Of a DNA stretch of 7,932 nt, positions 1 to 5,637 are shown in pieces. The stretch comes from Methanoregulaceae archaeon (GTDB lineage: Archaea > Halobacteriota > Methanomicrobia > Methanomicrobiales > Methanospirillaceae): contig DUGU01000208.1 of assembly GCA_013331215.1 (NCBI GenBank), positions 1 to 7,932 of the forward strand, given 5' to 3'. Positions within the stretch are counted from its first letter, which is position 1. Every line of letters starts with the position of its first letter. The notes below the pieces were generated by a model. The model did no database searches. It was not told the DNA's origin and saw only the letters and a program-made list of their open reading frames with translations. Both the position numbers and the translations under genes were made by a program.

Positions 1-939
1 CCCCTGCTGCGGTCGATCGCCGGGAGTTTCGAGGTGCTCCAGCCCGCCTCTTCCGGGGCGGCGACGTCCGCCATGGTTGGGAGCAGCCTCGGCCCCCTGA
101 GCGAACGCCAGCTGGACGGGGGAGTGACGATGAAGGTCCCCGCCGGATGGAGCCCGCAGGTCTTCCCGCTCTGCAGCGGCCTGATCGCGGCGGATCCCCG
201 GAATACCCGCGGCGTGGTCTTCCTCAACGGCCTTCACAAGGACCCGGGTGCGACCCTGCCGCCGGGGGTGAGCCCCGAGGACTACCTGACGACCTACCTC
301 CGGCAGGACTTCTCGACGATCTCGGACGTGCGCATACTCTCGTACGAGGACACGGACCTCTCGGCGTTGAATTCGGGCTCGGTCACCGCCAAGGCGATGT
401 GTATCTCGTTCTCCAACAGCGGCACGCCGACGACCGGGTCGTTCATGGTCGGCACCTCGCAGGTCGGCGGCGGGTACTTCACCGCCGTCGAGTACCTCTG
501 GGGAGTCTACGCTCCGACGTCCGCCTGGGAGGCCGACGCCCCGGTCCTCCTGGAGTCGTTCTTCTCGATCGACTACAGCCAGGCGACGATCGCCGGATGC
601 AGGAACGTCCTGGCCGCCTCCTGGGGCGCCGGCTCCCGCTCGGGCGGGTCGGGCGGCAGTTCGGGGAGCGATGCGTGGGAGAAGCAGCTCGAGGACTGGT
701 ACGCGAAGCAGGAGAACGAGGATATCTTCATGGAGAAGTTCACGGACTACACCCTCAACCGGGACCGGGTCTACAATCCCGAGACGGACCAGGTCTACAC
801 CGTGGACCAGAACTTCTACCAGTACTACGACACGCACCGGGAGCAGTACAAGCAACAGAACATGGAGCAGCTGACCGACACCCAGTTCCGGAGCCACGTC
901 GCGCTCGACGGGAACCTCCACATCGAACCGAACGCGTGA
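1..939 (+). CDS. Uncharacterised, probably exported protein (5' partial)
   Basis: The reading frame is open from the first base to the TGA at 937-939, so the real start lies upstream; the GTG at 34 and the ATG at 73 sit inside coding sequence. About 312 residues are visible. Residues 1-14 (LLRSIAGSF...) resemble the end of the next domain (VLLESFFSIDYSQ, encoded near 544-582), which suggests two tandem copies of one globular domain. The visible domain starts near VTMKVPAGW with a cysteine soon after (about residue 58) and an AADP-x4-GVVFLNG strand, a pattern I associate with archaeal secreted proteins. A Gly/Ser linker (about residues 209-224) joins it to an acidic, Tyr- and Gln-rich C-terminal region (about 225-312) containing RVYNPETDQVYTVDQ and YYDTHREQY. 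No membrane segment is visible. I cannot assign a function. An extracellular location is inferred from the linker and composition; the signal peptide would be outside the window. Confidence 0.75.
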   Translation, partial: PLLRSIAGSFEVLQPASSGAATSAMVGSSLGPLSERQLDGGVTMKVPAGWSPQVFPLCSGLIAADPRNTRGVVFLNGLHKDPGATLPPGVSPEDYLTTYLRQDFSTISDVRILSYEDTDLSALNSGSVTAKAMCISFSNSGTPTTGSFMVGTSQVGGGYFTAVEYLWGVYAPTSAWEADAPVLLESFFSIDYSQATIAGCRNVLAASWGAGSRSGGSGGSSGSDAWEKQLEDWYAKQENEDIFMEKFTDYTLNRDRVYNPETDQVYTVDQNFYQYYDTHREQYKQQNMEQLTDTQFRSHVALDGNLHIEPNA

Positions 940-949
940 GAAGAGACGG

Positions 950-985
950 CCGGGCACCGCGCGTTACGGAGCGCGCGGCGTCCGG
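950..985 (+). terminator. Strong stem-loop just after the first gene
   Basis: Arms 950-963 and 972-985 pair over 14 positions with one A-C mismatch and one G-U pair, closing an 8-base loop (ttacggag). The structure begins 10 bases after the stop codon. No T-run follows, so it is not a classical intrinsic terminator. It may mark the transcript 3' end or protect it from exonucleases. The inverted repeat is seen directly; the role is inferred. Confidence 0.5.
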
Positions 986-1024
986 AGCGAGCGAGCGGTG
1001 TCCCGCGATCAGGGGTCCTTCGGC

Positions 1025-1090
1025 GGCCGGCGGTCCGGCCCCGGATCGGTCCTGTATTCGGGATCGACGGCGGCCGGCAATTTTTCCCGA
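1025..1090 (+). terminator. Hairpins leading to a T5 run
   Basis: A perfect 6-bp stem with a CGGT tetraloop (1025-1040) is followed by a second inverted repeat, TCGGGA at 1058-1063 and TCCCGA at 1085-1090, whose 3' arm follows directly on five T residues (1081-1085). Archaeal polymerase can terminate at short T-runs, so this is a possible backup terminator for the upstream gene. The distance from that gene (about 85-150 bases) and the shortness of the T-run make it uncertain. Confidence 0.25.
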
Positions 1091-1638
1091 TCAAAGCAAG
1101 CCGGGGTCAACAGTGTCCCCTGCCGCCGGACCTCGCGCCGGGCGGGTCCCCCGTCCCTTCACTCGTCTCGTCCGGCGCCCGTCAGCGAATGCACGAGGGC
1201 GGCGAGGCCCGGATCGGGGGACCATCAGGGGATCTCCCGTTTCCCTGCCGGTACCGACGCCGCGGGATCGGGAAATGATCACCGTCGATCGACGCGAGTG
1301 AACAACCCGAAGCGAGGACGACAGTATCGGTTCGACCACGCGCACAATCGAGCGCGGCTCCTTCGCGGTCCCGCTCGGGCTGCTCACGTTCGCCACGCTC
1401 GCGCACGAGCGAGACGAGGGTGCGGCGGGTCGGCACTACCGGCAGCCCCGGTCCCGATCGTCGCGACCGTGGACCCATTCGCCCCCGCGACCTCGAAGGC
1501 CGCGGAGTCGAGACGACCGGTGTGCCCCGAGGGGCAATCGGTCTCGGCGAGGAATCCTGGAGGTTCGATCCTGGTGACGGGTGTGCTTTGACGGGGCCGA
1601 ACCACCGGAATGTGCCCTCCCCGTCGGCTCCTCCAGCA

Positions 1639-1663
1639 GGCCGCTTTCCTGCGGCTTTCGGCC
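1639..1663 (-). terminator. Overlapping inverted repeats downstream of arvC
   Basis: Two mutually exclusive stems share bases: GCCGC (1640-1644) with GCGGC (1651-1655), loop TTTCCT, and GGCCG (1639-1643) with CGGCC (1659-1663). They lie 30-54 bases past the arvC stop codon on its transcript. There is no T-run on the arvC strand. This is a candidate 3'-end structure for the arv operon; the role is inferred only from position. Confidence 0.3.
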
Positions 1664-1692
1664 AGTTGCCGGACCGCCTTCGATAGTCCCGC

Positions 1693-2109
1693 CTAGAGGT
1701 CGCCGTCTTTTTTCCGGCCCCGGGGGAAGGAACGTCGCCGCCGTTTGCCCATCGAGAGGATGTCGACGCCGTAGAGCCCTTCCTTGCCCAGGCCGATCAC
1801 CATCTCGTCCGACTTGGAGAGCCGCTCGATGTTGATCTCGTACGACCCGGGCCCGGTGATCCTGATCGTCTCGATCGACTCGTGAAGGGGCCGCACCGGC
1901 TCCTCCGCGGCTTCGGGAATCTCGTGCACGTCCTCGGGCGAGGCCTCCTCCACGAGCGCCTCGAGCGGCGTCTCCTCGAGCACGTCGCGGTGTCGCTCCT
2001 CCGCCCGGACGTAGAGAAAGCGCTTGCCGCCGCAGCTCGGGCATCCGTGGAGGACGTCCTGCGAGCCGTCCTCGAACTCGCGCCCGCAGGTCGTGCACTT
2101 GTGGGGCAT
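1693..2109 (-). CDS. arvC: ArvC-family zinc-ribbon protein
   Basis: This encodes 138 residues. The N-terminus has a zinc ribbon with C5-x2-C8 and C23-x2-C26, the latter as CPSCGG. A Glu-rich, probably flexible segment follows (about residues 37-78), then a conserved-looking domain (about 79-120) with GSYEINIERL and GLYGVDIL, and a strongly basic tail (122-134, KRRRRSFPRGRKK). No membrane segment is visible. It is the third gene of the arv operon: its ATG is 2 bases past the arvB stop and has only a weak GGT upstream, so translation is probably coupled to arvB. The family accompanies the ArvA GTPase in Euryarchaeota and has been linked to extracellular vesicle formation in haloarchaea; its biochemical role is, to my knowledge, unknown. 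The acidic linker and basic tail suggest contact with RNA, membrane or a partner, which is inference. The family call rests on the zinc ribbon, the C-terminal motif and gene order. Confidence 0.85.
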   Translation of the reverse strand: MPHKCTTCGREFEDGSQDVLHGCPSCGGKRFLYVRAEERHRDVLEETPLEALVEEASPEDVHEIPEAAEEPVRPLHESIETIRITGPGSYEINIERLSKSDEMVIGLGKEGLYGVDILSMGKRRRRSFPRGRKKDGDL

Positions 2110-2111
2110 GG

Positions 2112-2477
2112 TTACCGCGATGAGACCCAGGCACTGATAAGGTCTCGCTCCTTTCGGAGCATCTTGAGCTGGTTCGCGGGGCCGATCACGGTCAGCCGCG
2201 AGGTCGGCTCGCGGTTCCCGAAGAGGCGTGCGAAGAAGCCGCCGCTCGCCGAGCGGGCCGGGTAGGTCTCCATCTCGATCCCCGAGAAGCCGTCGGGGTT
2301 GATCTCCATCATGGTCATCTCGATCAGCTTGCTCGACTCCTCGGGCGAGAGCCCCTTCTCGAGAACCACGATGTTGCCGGCCATCACCTCGTCGAGGATC
2401 AGCCGGATCTTCTCCATCGCGGTGAGGCGCGCGAGCCGCTCCTCGGAGATCAGGTCCAGTTGTACTCCCTGAATCAT
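2112..2477 (-). CDS. arvB: ArvB-family protein (DUF2073)
   Basis: This encodes 121 residues starting MIQGVQLDLISEERL. It is a small soluble alpha/beta protein with no signal peptide or membrane helix. Family-like features are the N-terminal helix (SEERLARLTAMEKIRLILDEV), the strand-helix NIVVLEKGLSPEESSKLIE, an F-S-G-I-E-METYP segment, and a C-terminal RLTVIGPANQLKMLRKERD. The start is well supported: a perfect GGTGAT ribosome binding site sits 6 bases before the ATG and overlaps the arvA stop codon, only 7 bases separate arvA from arvB, and arvC follows after 2 bases. Position between the GTPase and the zinc-ribbon gene matches the standard arv order. Reports in haloarchaea place it in the vesicle-forming locus; the molecular function is unknown, and a partner or regulator role for ArvA is my inference. 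Confidence 0.87.
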   Translation of the reverse strand: MIQGVQLDLISEERLARLTAMEKIRLILDEVMAGNIVVLEKGLSPEESSKLIEMTMMEINPDGFSGIEMETYPARSASGGFFARLFGNREPTSRLTVIGPANQLKMLRKERDLISAWVSSR

Positions 2478-2484
2478 GACCAGA

Positions 2485-3126
2485 TCACCCGAAGAACTCG
2501 ATCATCTTCTCGTAGAGCTCGTCAACGTTCGTCCCCTCGAGGCCCGAGATGGAGATGACGGGGTGCTGCGGGAACGCGGACTTGATCCTGCCCGGGGCGG
2601 CGTCGGGCAGATCGATCTTGTTCGCGACGATCACCACGGGCAGGTTCCGCGACTCGATGATCCCGACCATCATGATATTGACCTGGGCGAACGGGTCGAG
2701 GGTCGCGTCGAGCATGTAGATCACGCCGTCGATGTCCTCGCGGAGCCAGTGCATGGCCTCGGCCACCCCCTCGGTCGCCTCCCGCGCACGCTTGACCGCG
2801 TCCTCCTTCTCGATCCCGTACTCGGTGAACTCGTGGTAGTCGATCTTGGTCGTGACCCCGGGCGTATCGACGATATCGATCACGATCGAATCCCCGTTCG
2901 CGTTCGAGATGGTCACGTCCTCTTTCCGTCGGGCGCGCCGTGTCTCGTGGGGGATCTCCGAAACGGGGCCGAGTGCGTCTCCGGTCCAGTCGCGGACGAT
3001 CCTGTTGGCGAGCGTGGTCTTGCCCGCGTTCGGCGGGCCGTAGATGCCGATCCGCGACCGCCGCTTCTTGAAGAAGACCCGCAAAAACCGCGAGAACCGT
3101 TTCCTTGCCTTTGTCAGGATATCCAT
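2485..3126 (-). CDS. arvA: ArvA, Era-like small GTPase linked to vesicle formation
   Basis: This encodes 213 residues from the ATG at 3126; an in-frame GTG nine bases upstream is possible but less likely, because a GGTG site lies 6 bases before the ATG. All GTPase motifs are present: P-loop GPPNAGKT (30-37), probable switch I threonine in HETR (T62), DTPG (87-90), NKID (169-172) and a G5 loop SGLEG (194-198). The first 25 residues are highly basic with interleaved Phe and Leu (RFSRFLRVFF), giving a potentially amphipathic, membrane-binding helix. An insert after DTPG (about 91-128) is rich in charged residues and looks helical. This family, in the Ras/Era superfamily, was reported to drive extracellular vesicle formation in Haloferax; archaeal databases also list it as 'Era-like GTP-binding protein'. 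It is first in the operon with arvB and arvC, and its promoter region faces the CBS operon. The family call is strong; activity in methanogens is extrapolated. Confidence 0.9.
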   Translation of the reverse strand: MDILTKARKRFSRFLRVFFKKRRSRIGIYGPPNAGKTTLANRIVRDWTGDALGPVSEIPHETRRARRKEDVTISNANGDSIVIDIVDTPGVTTKIDYHEFTEYGIEKEDAVKRAREATEGVAEAMHWLREDIDGVIYMLDATLDPFAQVNIMMVGIIESRNLPVVIVANKIDLPDAAPGRIKSAFPQHPVISISGLEGTNVDELYEKMIEFFG

Positions 3127-3160
3127 GCAGCACACCGATCGATGATGGTAGAAATGTTAT

Positions 3161-3179
3161 GGCTCATGGATAATGAGCC
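3161..3179. promoter_or_regulatory. Perfect inverted repeat, candidate operator
   Basis: GGCTCAT (3161-3167) and ATGAGCC (3173-3179) are exact inverse complements separated by GGATA. The element lies 35-53 bases upstream of the arvA start codon, where a transcription start or a repressor site would be expected. Such a dyad could bind a dimeric regulator, or form a hairpin in the arvA leader. The repeat is observed; the function is inferred. Confidence 0.4.
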
Positions 3180-3303
3180 CTTTGATAGCATTCGCCCGGG
3201 GCACCCCCGACATGGCGAACCCTTTTATCCGAGAGGTGCCTATCCTGTCTCGTCGAGCCGGAGAACGGCCCGAATTTCGAAAAAGACCGCGGAGAATCGA
3301 TCT

Positions 3304-3318
3304 CGGAAAACCTTAATG
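3304..3318 (+). promoter_or_regulatory. Candidate BRE/TATA for the CBS operon
   Basis: A purine-rich cggaaaa (3304-3310) directly precedes CCTTAATG (3311-3318). Initiation about 25 bases downstream would give a leader of roughly 20 bases that still holds the AGGGGGG ribosome binding site (3345-3351) ahead of the ATG at 3361. The spacing fits a short-leader archaeal transcript. It competes with the more distal candidate at 3216-3229. Confidence 0.35.
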
Positions 3319-3360
3319 AACTATAATGACAGATACGCCAGTACAGGGGGGAAGCACCCG

Positions 3361-3924
3361 ATGAAGTCGTCCGACGCCATGCATCTGGAGACCAGGGTAC
3401 AGCTCAAAGAGATGATGCGCCACAACCCGACGACCATCGATTTCAACGCCACGGTCGCCGACGCAGCCCGGGCCATGTGTCGCGCCGACGTAGGCAGCGT
3501 CATTGTGCTCGAGAACCGCCTGCCGATCGGCATCGCGACCGAGCAGGATATCAACTGCAAGGTCGTGGCTCACGATCGCCGGCCGGGAGAGGTGCCGGTC
3601 AGCGACATCATGTCCACCCCCCTGATCACGATCGGCGCAGAGAAGACCGTCTCGGAGGCGGCCTACCAGATGGTCCGCCACGGAGTCCGCCGCCTGCCGG
3701 TGGTCGACGAGAACCATCAGGTGATCGGGATCGTGACCGTCCGGGATCTCCTGACCGTCGCGAACGAGATCAATGAGATCATGAACGACCTGATCACGAT
3801 CAACCGGGTCGACGACGGGTACGAGAGCGGAGTCTGCGACCGGTGCGGGCTGATCTCCTCGGACCTCATCCGGACCGACGGCCAGCAACTCTGCTCCAAC
3901 TGCCGAGCCGAGGAGCATCTCTGA
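3361..3924 (+). CDS. Two-CBS-domain protein with C-terminal zinc ribbon
   Basis: This encodes 187 residues. The ATG at 3361 is chosen because AGGGGGG (3345-3351) precedes it by 9 bases and the CBS homology begins right after it; the frame stays open far upstream, but only antisense to arvA. CBS 1 spans about residues 15-70 with the nucleotide-binding signature GIATEQD (57-63); CBS 2 spans about 78-135 with VSDIMSTPLI at its start and GIVTVRD (123-129). The two form one Bateman module, a family that binds AMP, ADP, ATP or SAM. After a short linker a compact zinc ribbon follows: C159-x2-C162 and C178-x2-C181. No membrane segment is present. CBS plus zinc ribbon suggests a ligand-dependent interaction with nucleic acid or protein, an inference. 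It is the first gene of the five-gene CBS operon and overlaps the next by 1 base (TGATG). Confidence 0.9.
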   Translation: MKSSDAMHLETRVQLKEMMRHNPTTIDFNATVADAARAMCRADVGSVIVLENRLPIGIATEQDINCKVVAHDRRPGEVPVSDIMSTPLITIGAEKTVSEAAYQMVRHGVRRLPVVDENHQVIGIVTVRDLLTVANEINEIMNDLITINRVDDGYESGVCDRCGLISSDLIRTDGQQLCSNCRAEEHL

Positions 3925-4679
3925 TGAAGTCGGCAGCCGACCTTCTCCGCGAGGTTCCGCTGCTCTCCTCCGATGACCGGGCGACCCGGGCCCGGTCCGT
4001 CCTGCGCGACGACCACTTCCGCGAGGCGCTCGTCGTGGACGGACGCGGCGCGCTCGCCGGGTACATCGACATCTCGGATGTCCTCCGGGTCGGCGCGACC
4101 CGGTCGAACGTGACCGTGGACGGGTTCGTGCGCGAGGCCCCGTCGGTGGCGCCCGATGCGAGCCTGGAGCGGGTCGGCGCGTTGATGCGCGAGTATCGGA
4201 CCGACTCGGTCGCGGTTGCCGGACCGGACGGATGCGTGCTCGGGGGGGTCCTGCTCGCCGAGGTCTTTCCGATCCTGCTCTCCCGCCACGAGCCCCGGGG
4301 CCTGGTCTCGGAGCTGATGTCGACCCGCGTCGTGACGGTCGAGGCCGAGGACCCGGTCTCGCGGGTCCAGGCCCTCGTGCAGGAGAGCGGGTTCTCGGCA
4401 TTTCCCGTCCTCAAGCGGCGGCAGCTCGTGGGCATGATCTCGCGGAGGGACCTGCTCGCCTCGGGCCGGACCCGCCAGGCGACGGACGGGAAGCTCGCGG
4501 TCGAGGCCGTCATGACCACGCCCGCCATAGCGACCGCGCCGGACACGGCCGTCCGCGACGCGGCCGCCCTGATCTGCCGGCACGACATCAGCCGGCTCCC
4601 GGTCGTCGAGCACGGCCGTGTCGTCGGGATCATCGACCGTCACGACGTGCTGCGGGCCATCGCGATCACCGCAACCTGA
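3924..4679 (+). CDS. Four-CBS-motif protein, two N-terminal motifs degenerate
   Basis: This encodes 251 residues. The ATG overlaps the preceding stop by 1 base and has AGGAG (3911-3915) 8 bases upstream, so translation is probably coupled. Four CBS repeats end at GYIDISD (46-52), GGVLLAE (107-113), GMISRRD (170-176) and GIIDRHD (235-241). The usual signature is G-h-h-T/S-x-x-D. Repeat 1 has Asp where Thr/Ser is expected, repeat 2 has lost both the hydroxyl and the acidic residue, repeat 3 is intact, and repeat 4 has Asp for Thr/Ser. Ligand binding is therefore likelier in the C-terminal module. Repeats 3 and 4 open with typical helix-breaking ELMSTRVVTV and AVMTTPAIAT. It contains no enzyme, transporter or DNA-binding domain, so it should act as a stand-alone cytosolic sensor or adaptor. 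Ligand and partner are unknown. Confidence 0.9.
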   Translation: MKSAADLLREVPLLSSDDRATRARSVLRDDHFREALVVDGRGALAGYIDISDVLRVGATRSNVTVDGFVREAPSVAPDASLERVGALMREYRTDSVAVAGPDGCVLGGVLLAEVFPILLSRHEPRGLVSELMSTRVVTVEAEDPVSRVQALVQESGFSAFPVLKRRQLVGMISRRDLLASGRTRQATDGKLAVEAVMTTPAIATAPDTAVRDAAALICRHDISRLPVVEHGRVVGIIDRHDVLRAIAITAT

Positions 4680-4689
4680 AAGGTGACAC

Positions 4690-5637
4690 ATGCAGGGGAA
4701 CGGATTCAACCACAAGGCATCGGACCGACTCCTCAAGATGCCGGGCAAGCTCGACCGCGGTCCGGTCGAGTTCGACTCTCGCGTGGCGCCCCACATGGGC
4801 GAGATCATGGCGATCGCGACGACAAGGGTCGTCTCGGTCCCGCCGACGATGGCGATCATCGGAGCGGCCCAGACCATGACCACCTGCGGCTTTCGACGGT
4901 TGCCGGTGACGGACCCCGGCACGCACCGCATGCGCGGGATCATGACCGCGTCCGATATCATCAACCTGCTCGGCGGCGGCGATAAGCAGACCCTGGTCAC
5001 GGTCAAGCACGGAGGCAACCTGCTCGCGGCCGTGAACGAGTCGGTGCGCGAGATCATGAGCGGCCACTACCTCTCGCTCAGGACCACGGAGACGATCGCC
5101 GACGCGCTCGCCCTGATCCTCGGCCAGAAGATCGGGGGCCTGCCGATCGTCGACGCGGACGAGATCCTCCGCGGAATCGTGACCGAACGGGACGTGCTGC
5201 GCCTGCTCGGGACCGGGGCGAGCATGCTCTCGGTCGAGGACGTGATGTCGACAGCGCTGCGGGTGACCGCCCCCGACGCGACGATCGGGGCAGCGACCCG
5301 CGAGATGGGCCGGTGCCGGTTCCGACGCCTGCCCGTGGTCTCGGAGGACGTCCTCTTCGGGATCATCACCTCGACCGATATCGTCCGGTACATGGGGACC
5401 GGCGAGGTCTTCGACCGGCTCGTGACCGGAAATGTGGCGGAGGTGACGGACCTGCCCGTGCGGACCCTGATGAAGGGAGAGCTCGTCACGACCACGCCCG
5501 AGGTCCCGATCACCGCGGCGGCACGGGCCATGCTCGAGCGCGGGATCGGGGCCCTCCCCGTGATCGAGGACTCGCGCCTGATCGGCCTGGTGACGGAGTT
5601 CGATCTCGTTCGGGCGTTTGCGGAGGCGAACGGCTGA
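4690..5637 (+). CDS. Four-CBS-motif protein with intact ligand signatures
   Basis: This encodes 315 residues, the longest of the set. The ATG at 4690 follows the previous stop by 10 bases and is preceded by AGGTGA (4681-4686), a strong but close Shine-Dalgarno sequence. A roughly 35-residue basic N-terminal extension precedes four CBS repeats whose signatures are all complete: GIMTASD (83-89), GIVTERD (162-168), GIITSTD (224-230) and GLVTEFD (299-305). Between repeats 1 and 2 lies a GGGDKQTLVTVKHGGNLL insertion (about 95-112). Repeats start at EIMAIATTRV, EIMSGHYLSL, DVMSTALRVT and TLMKGELVTT. The protein should fold as two Bateman modules and could bind up to four nucleotides, making it the best-equipped sensor of the operon by sequence. 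No membrane, catalytic or DNA-binding region is seen. Confidence 0.92.
   Translation: MQGNGFNHKASDRLLKMPGKLDRGPVEFDSRVAPHMGEIMAIATTRVVSVPPTMAIIGAAQTMTTCGFRRLPVTDPGTHRMRGIMTASDIINLLGGGDKQTLVTVKHGGNLLAAVNESVREIMSGHYLSLRTTETIADALALILGQKIGGLPIVDADEILRGIVTERDVLRLLGTGASMLSVEDVMSTALRVTAPDATIGAATREMGRCRFRRLPVVSEDVLFGIITSTDIVRYMGTGEVFDRLVTGNVAEVTDLPVRTLMKGELVTTTPEVPITAAARAMLERGIGALPVIEDSRLIGLVTEFDLVRAFAEANG

Larger units (their letters stand above)
940..1692. other. Long intergenic region without a convincing gene
   Basis: About 750 bases separate the convergent ends of the first gene and arvC. Open frames exist on both strands, but they are rich in Arg, Pro, Ser and Gly with no recognisable motif, as expected from chance in GC-rich DNA. 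Structured elements are a 14-bp stem-loop at 950-985; GGCCGG-CGGT-CCGGCC at 1025-1040; TCGGGA (1058-1063) with TCCCGA (1085-1090) next to a T5 run at 1081-1085; CGCTCG-CGCA-CGAGCG near 1398; TGCCCC-GA-GGGGCA at 1523-1536; and paired repeats near 1639-1663. I see no tRNA, CRISPR or insertion sequence. It could be a 3' flank, an unrecognised ncRNA, or a decayed gene. Confidence 0.6.
3127..3360. promoter_or_regulatory. Divergent promoter region between arvA and the CBS operon
   Basis: These 234 bases are more AT-rich than the surroundings. On the plus strand, cgaacc plus CTTTTATC (3216-3229) fits an archaeal BRE/TATA pair, with an expected start near 3250 and a leader of about 110 bases. A second, closer option is cggaaaa plus CCTTAATG (3304-3318), expected start near 3340. 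On the minus strand candidates are CGAAT plus GCTATCAA (about 3182-3195) and AT-rich elements overlapping 3158-3175. The choice between them is uncertain; divergence of the two operons is certain from the gene order. Confidence 0.55.

Noticed and set aside
147..1301. A 384-codon plus-strand frame overlapping the first gene
   Set aside because: It is rich in Arg, Gly and Pro without motifs and lies out of phase with a clearly protein-like frame; it is a GC-rich shadow.
998..1591. A 197-codon plus-strand frame in the long intergenic region
   Set aside because: Composition is Arg/Ser/Ala/Pro-rich and low in hydrophobic strands, there is no good ribosome binding site, and no family is recognisable.
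1563..1610. A GGTTCGATCC stretch resembling a tRNA T arm
   Set aside because: The flanking bases do not form a T stem, and no acceptor or anticodon arm can be built around it.
1705..1715. A T6 run as a plus-strand terminator for the upstream gene
   Set aside because: It lies inside arvC, where it encodes lysines of the basic tail, and is over 750 bases from the upstream gene.
2476..3360. A much longer start for the first CBS gene
   Set aside because: The extension would be entirely antisense to arvA and encodes shadow sequence; the ATG at 3361 has a strong ribosome binding site and the CBS homology starts there.
3717..5057. A 446-codon minus-strand frame
   Set aside because: It is antisense to the CBS genes, and its His/Asp/Arg/Val-rich composition mirrors them.
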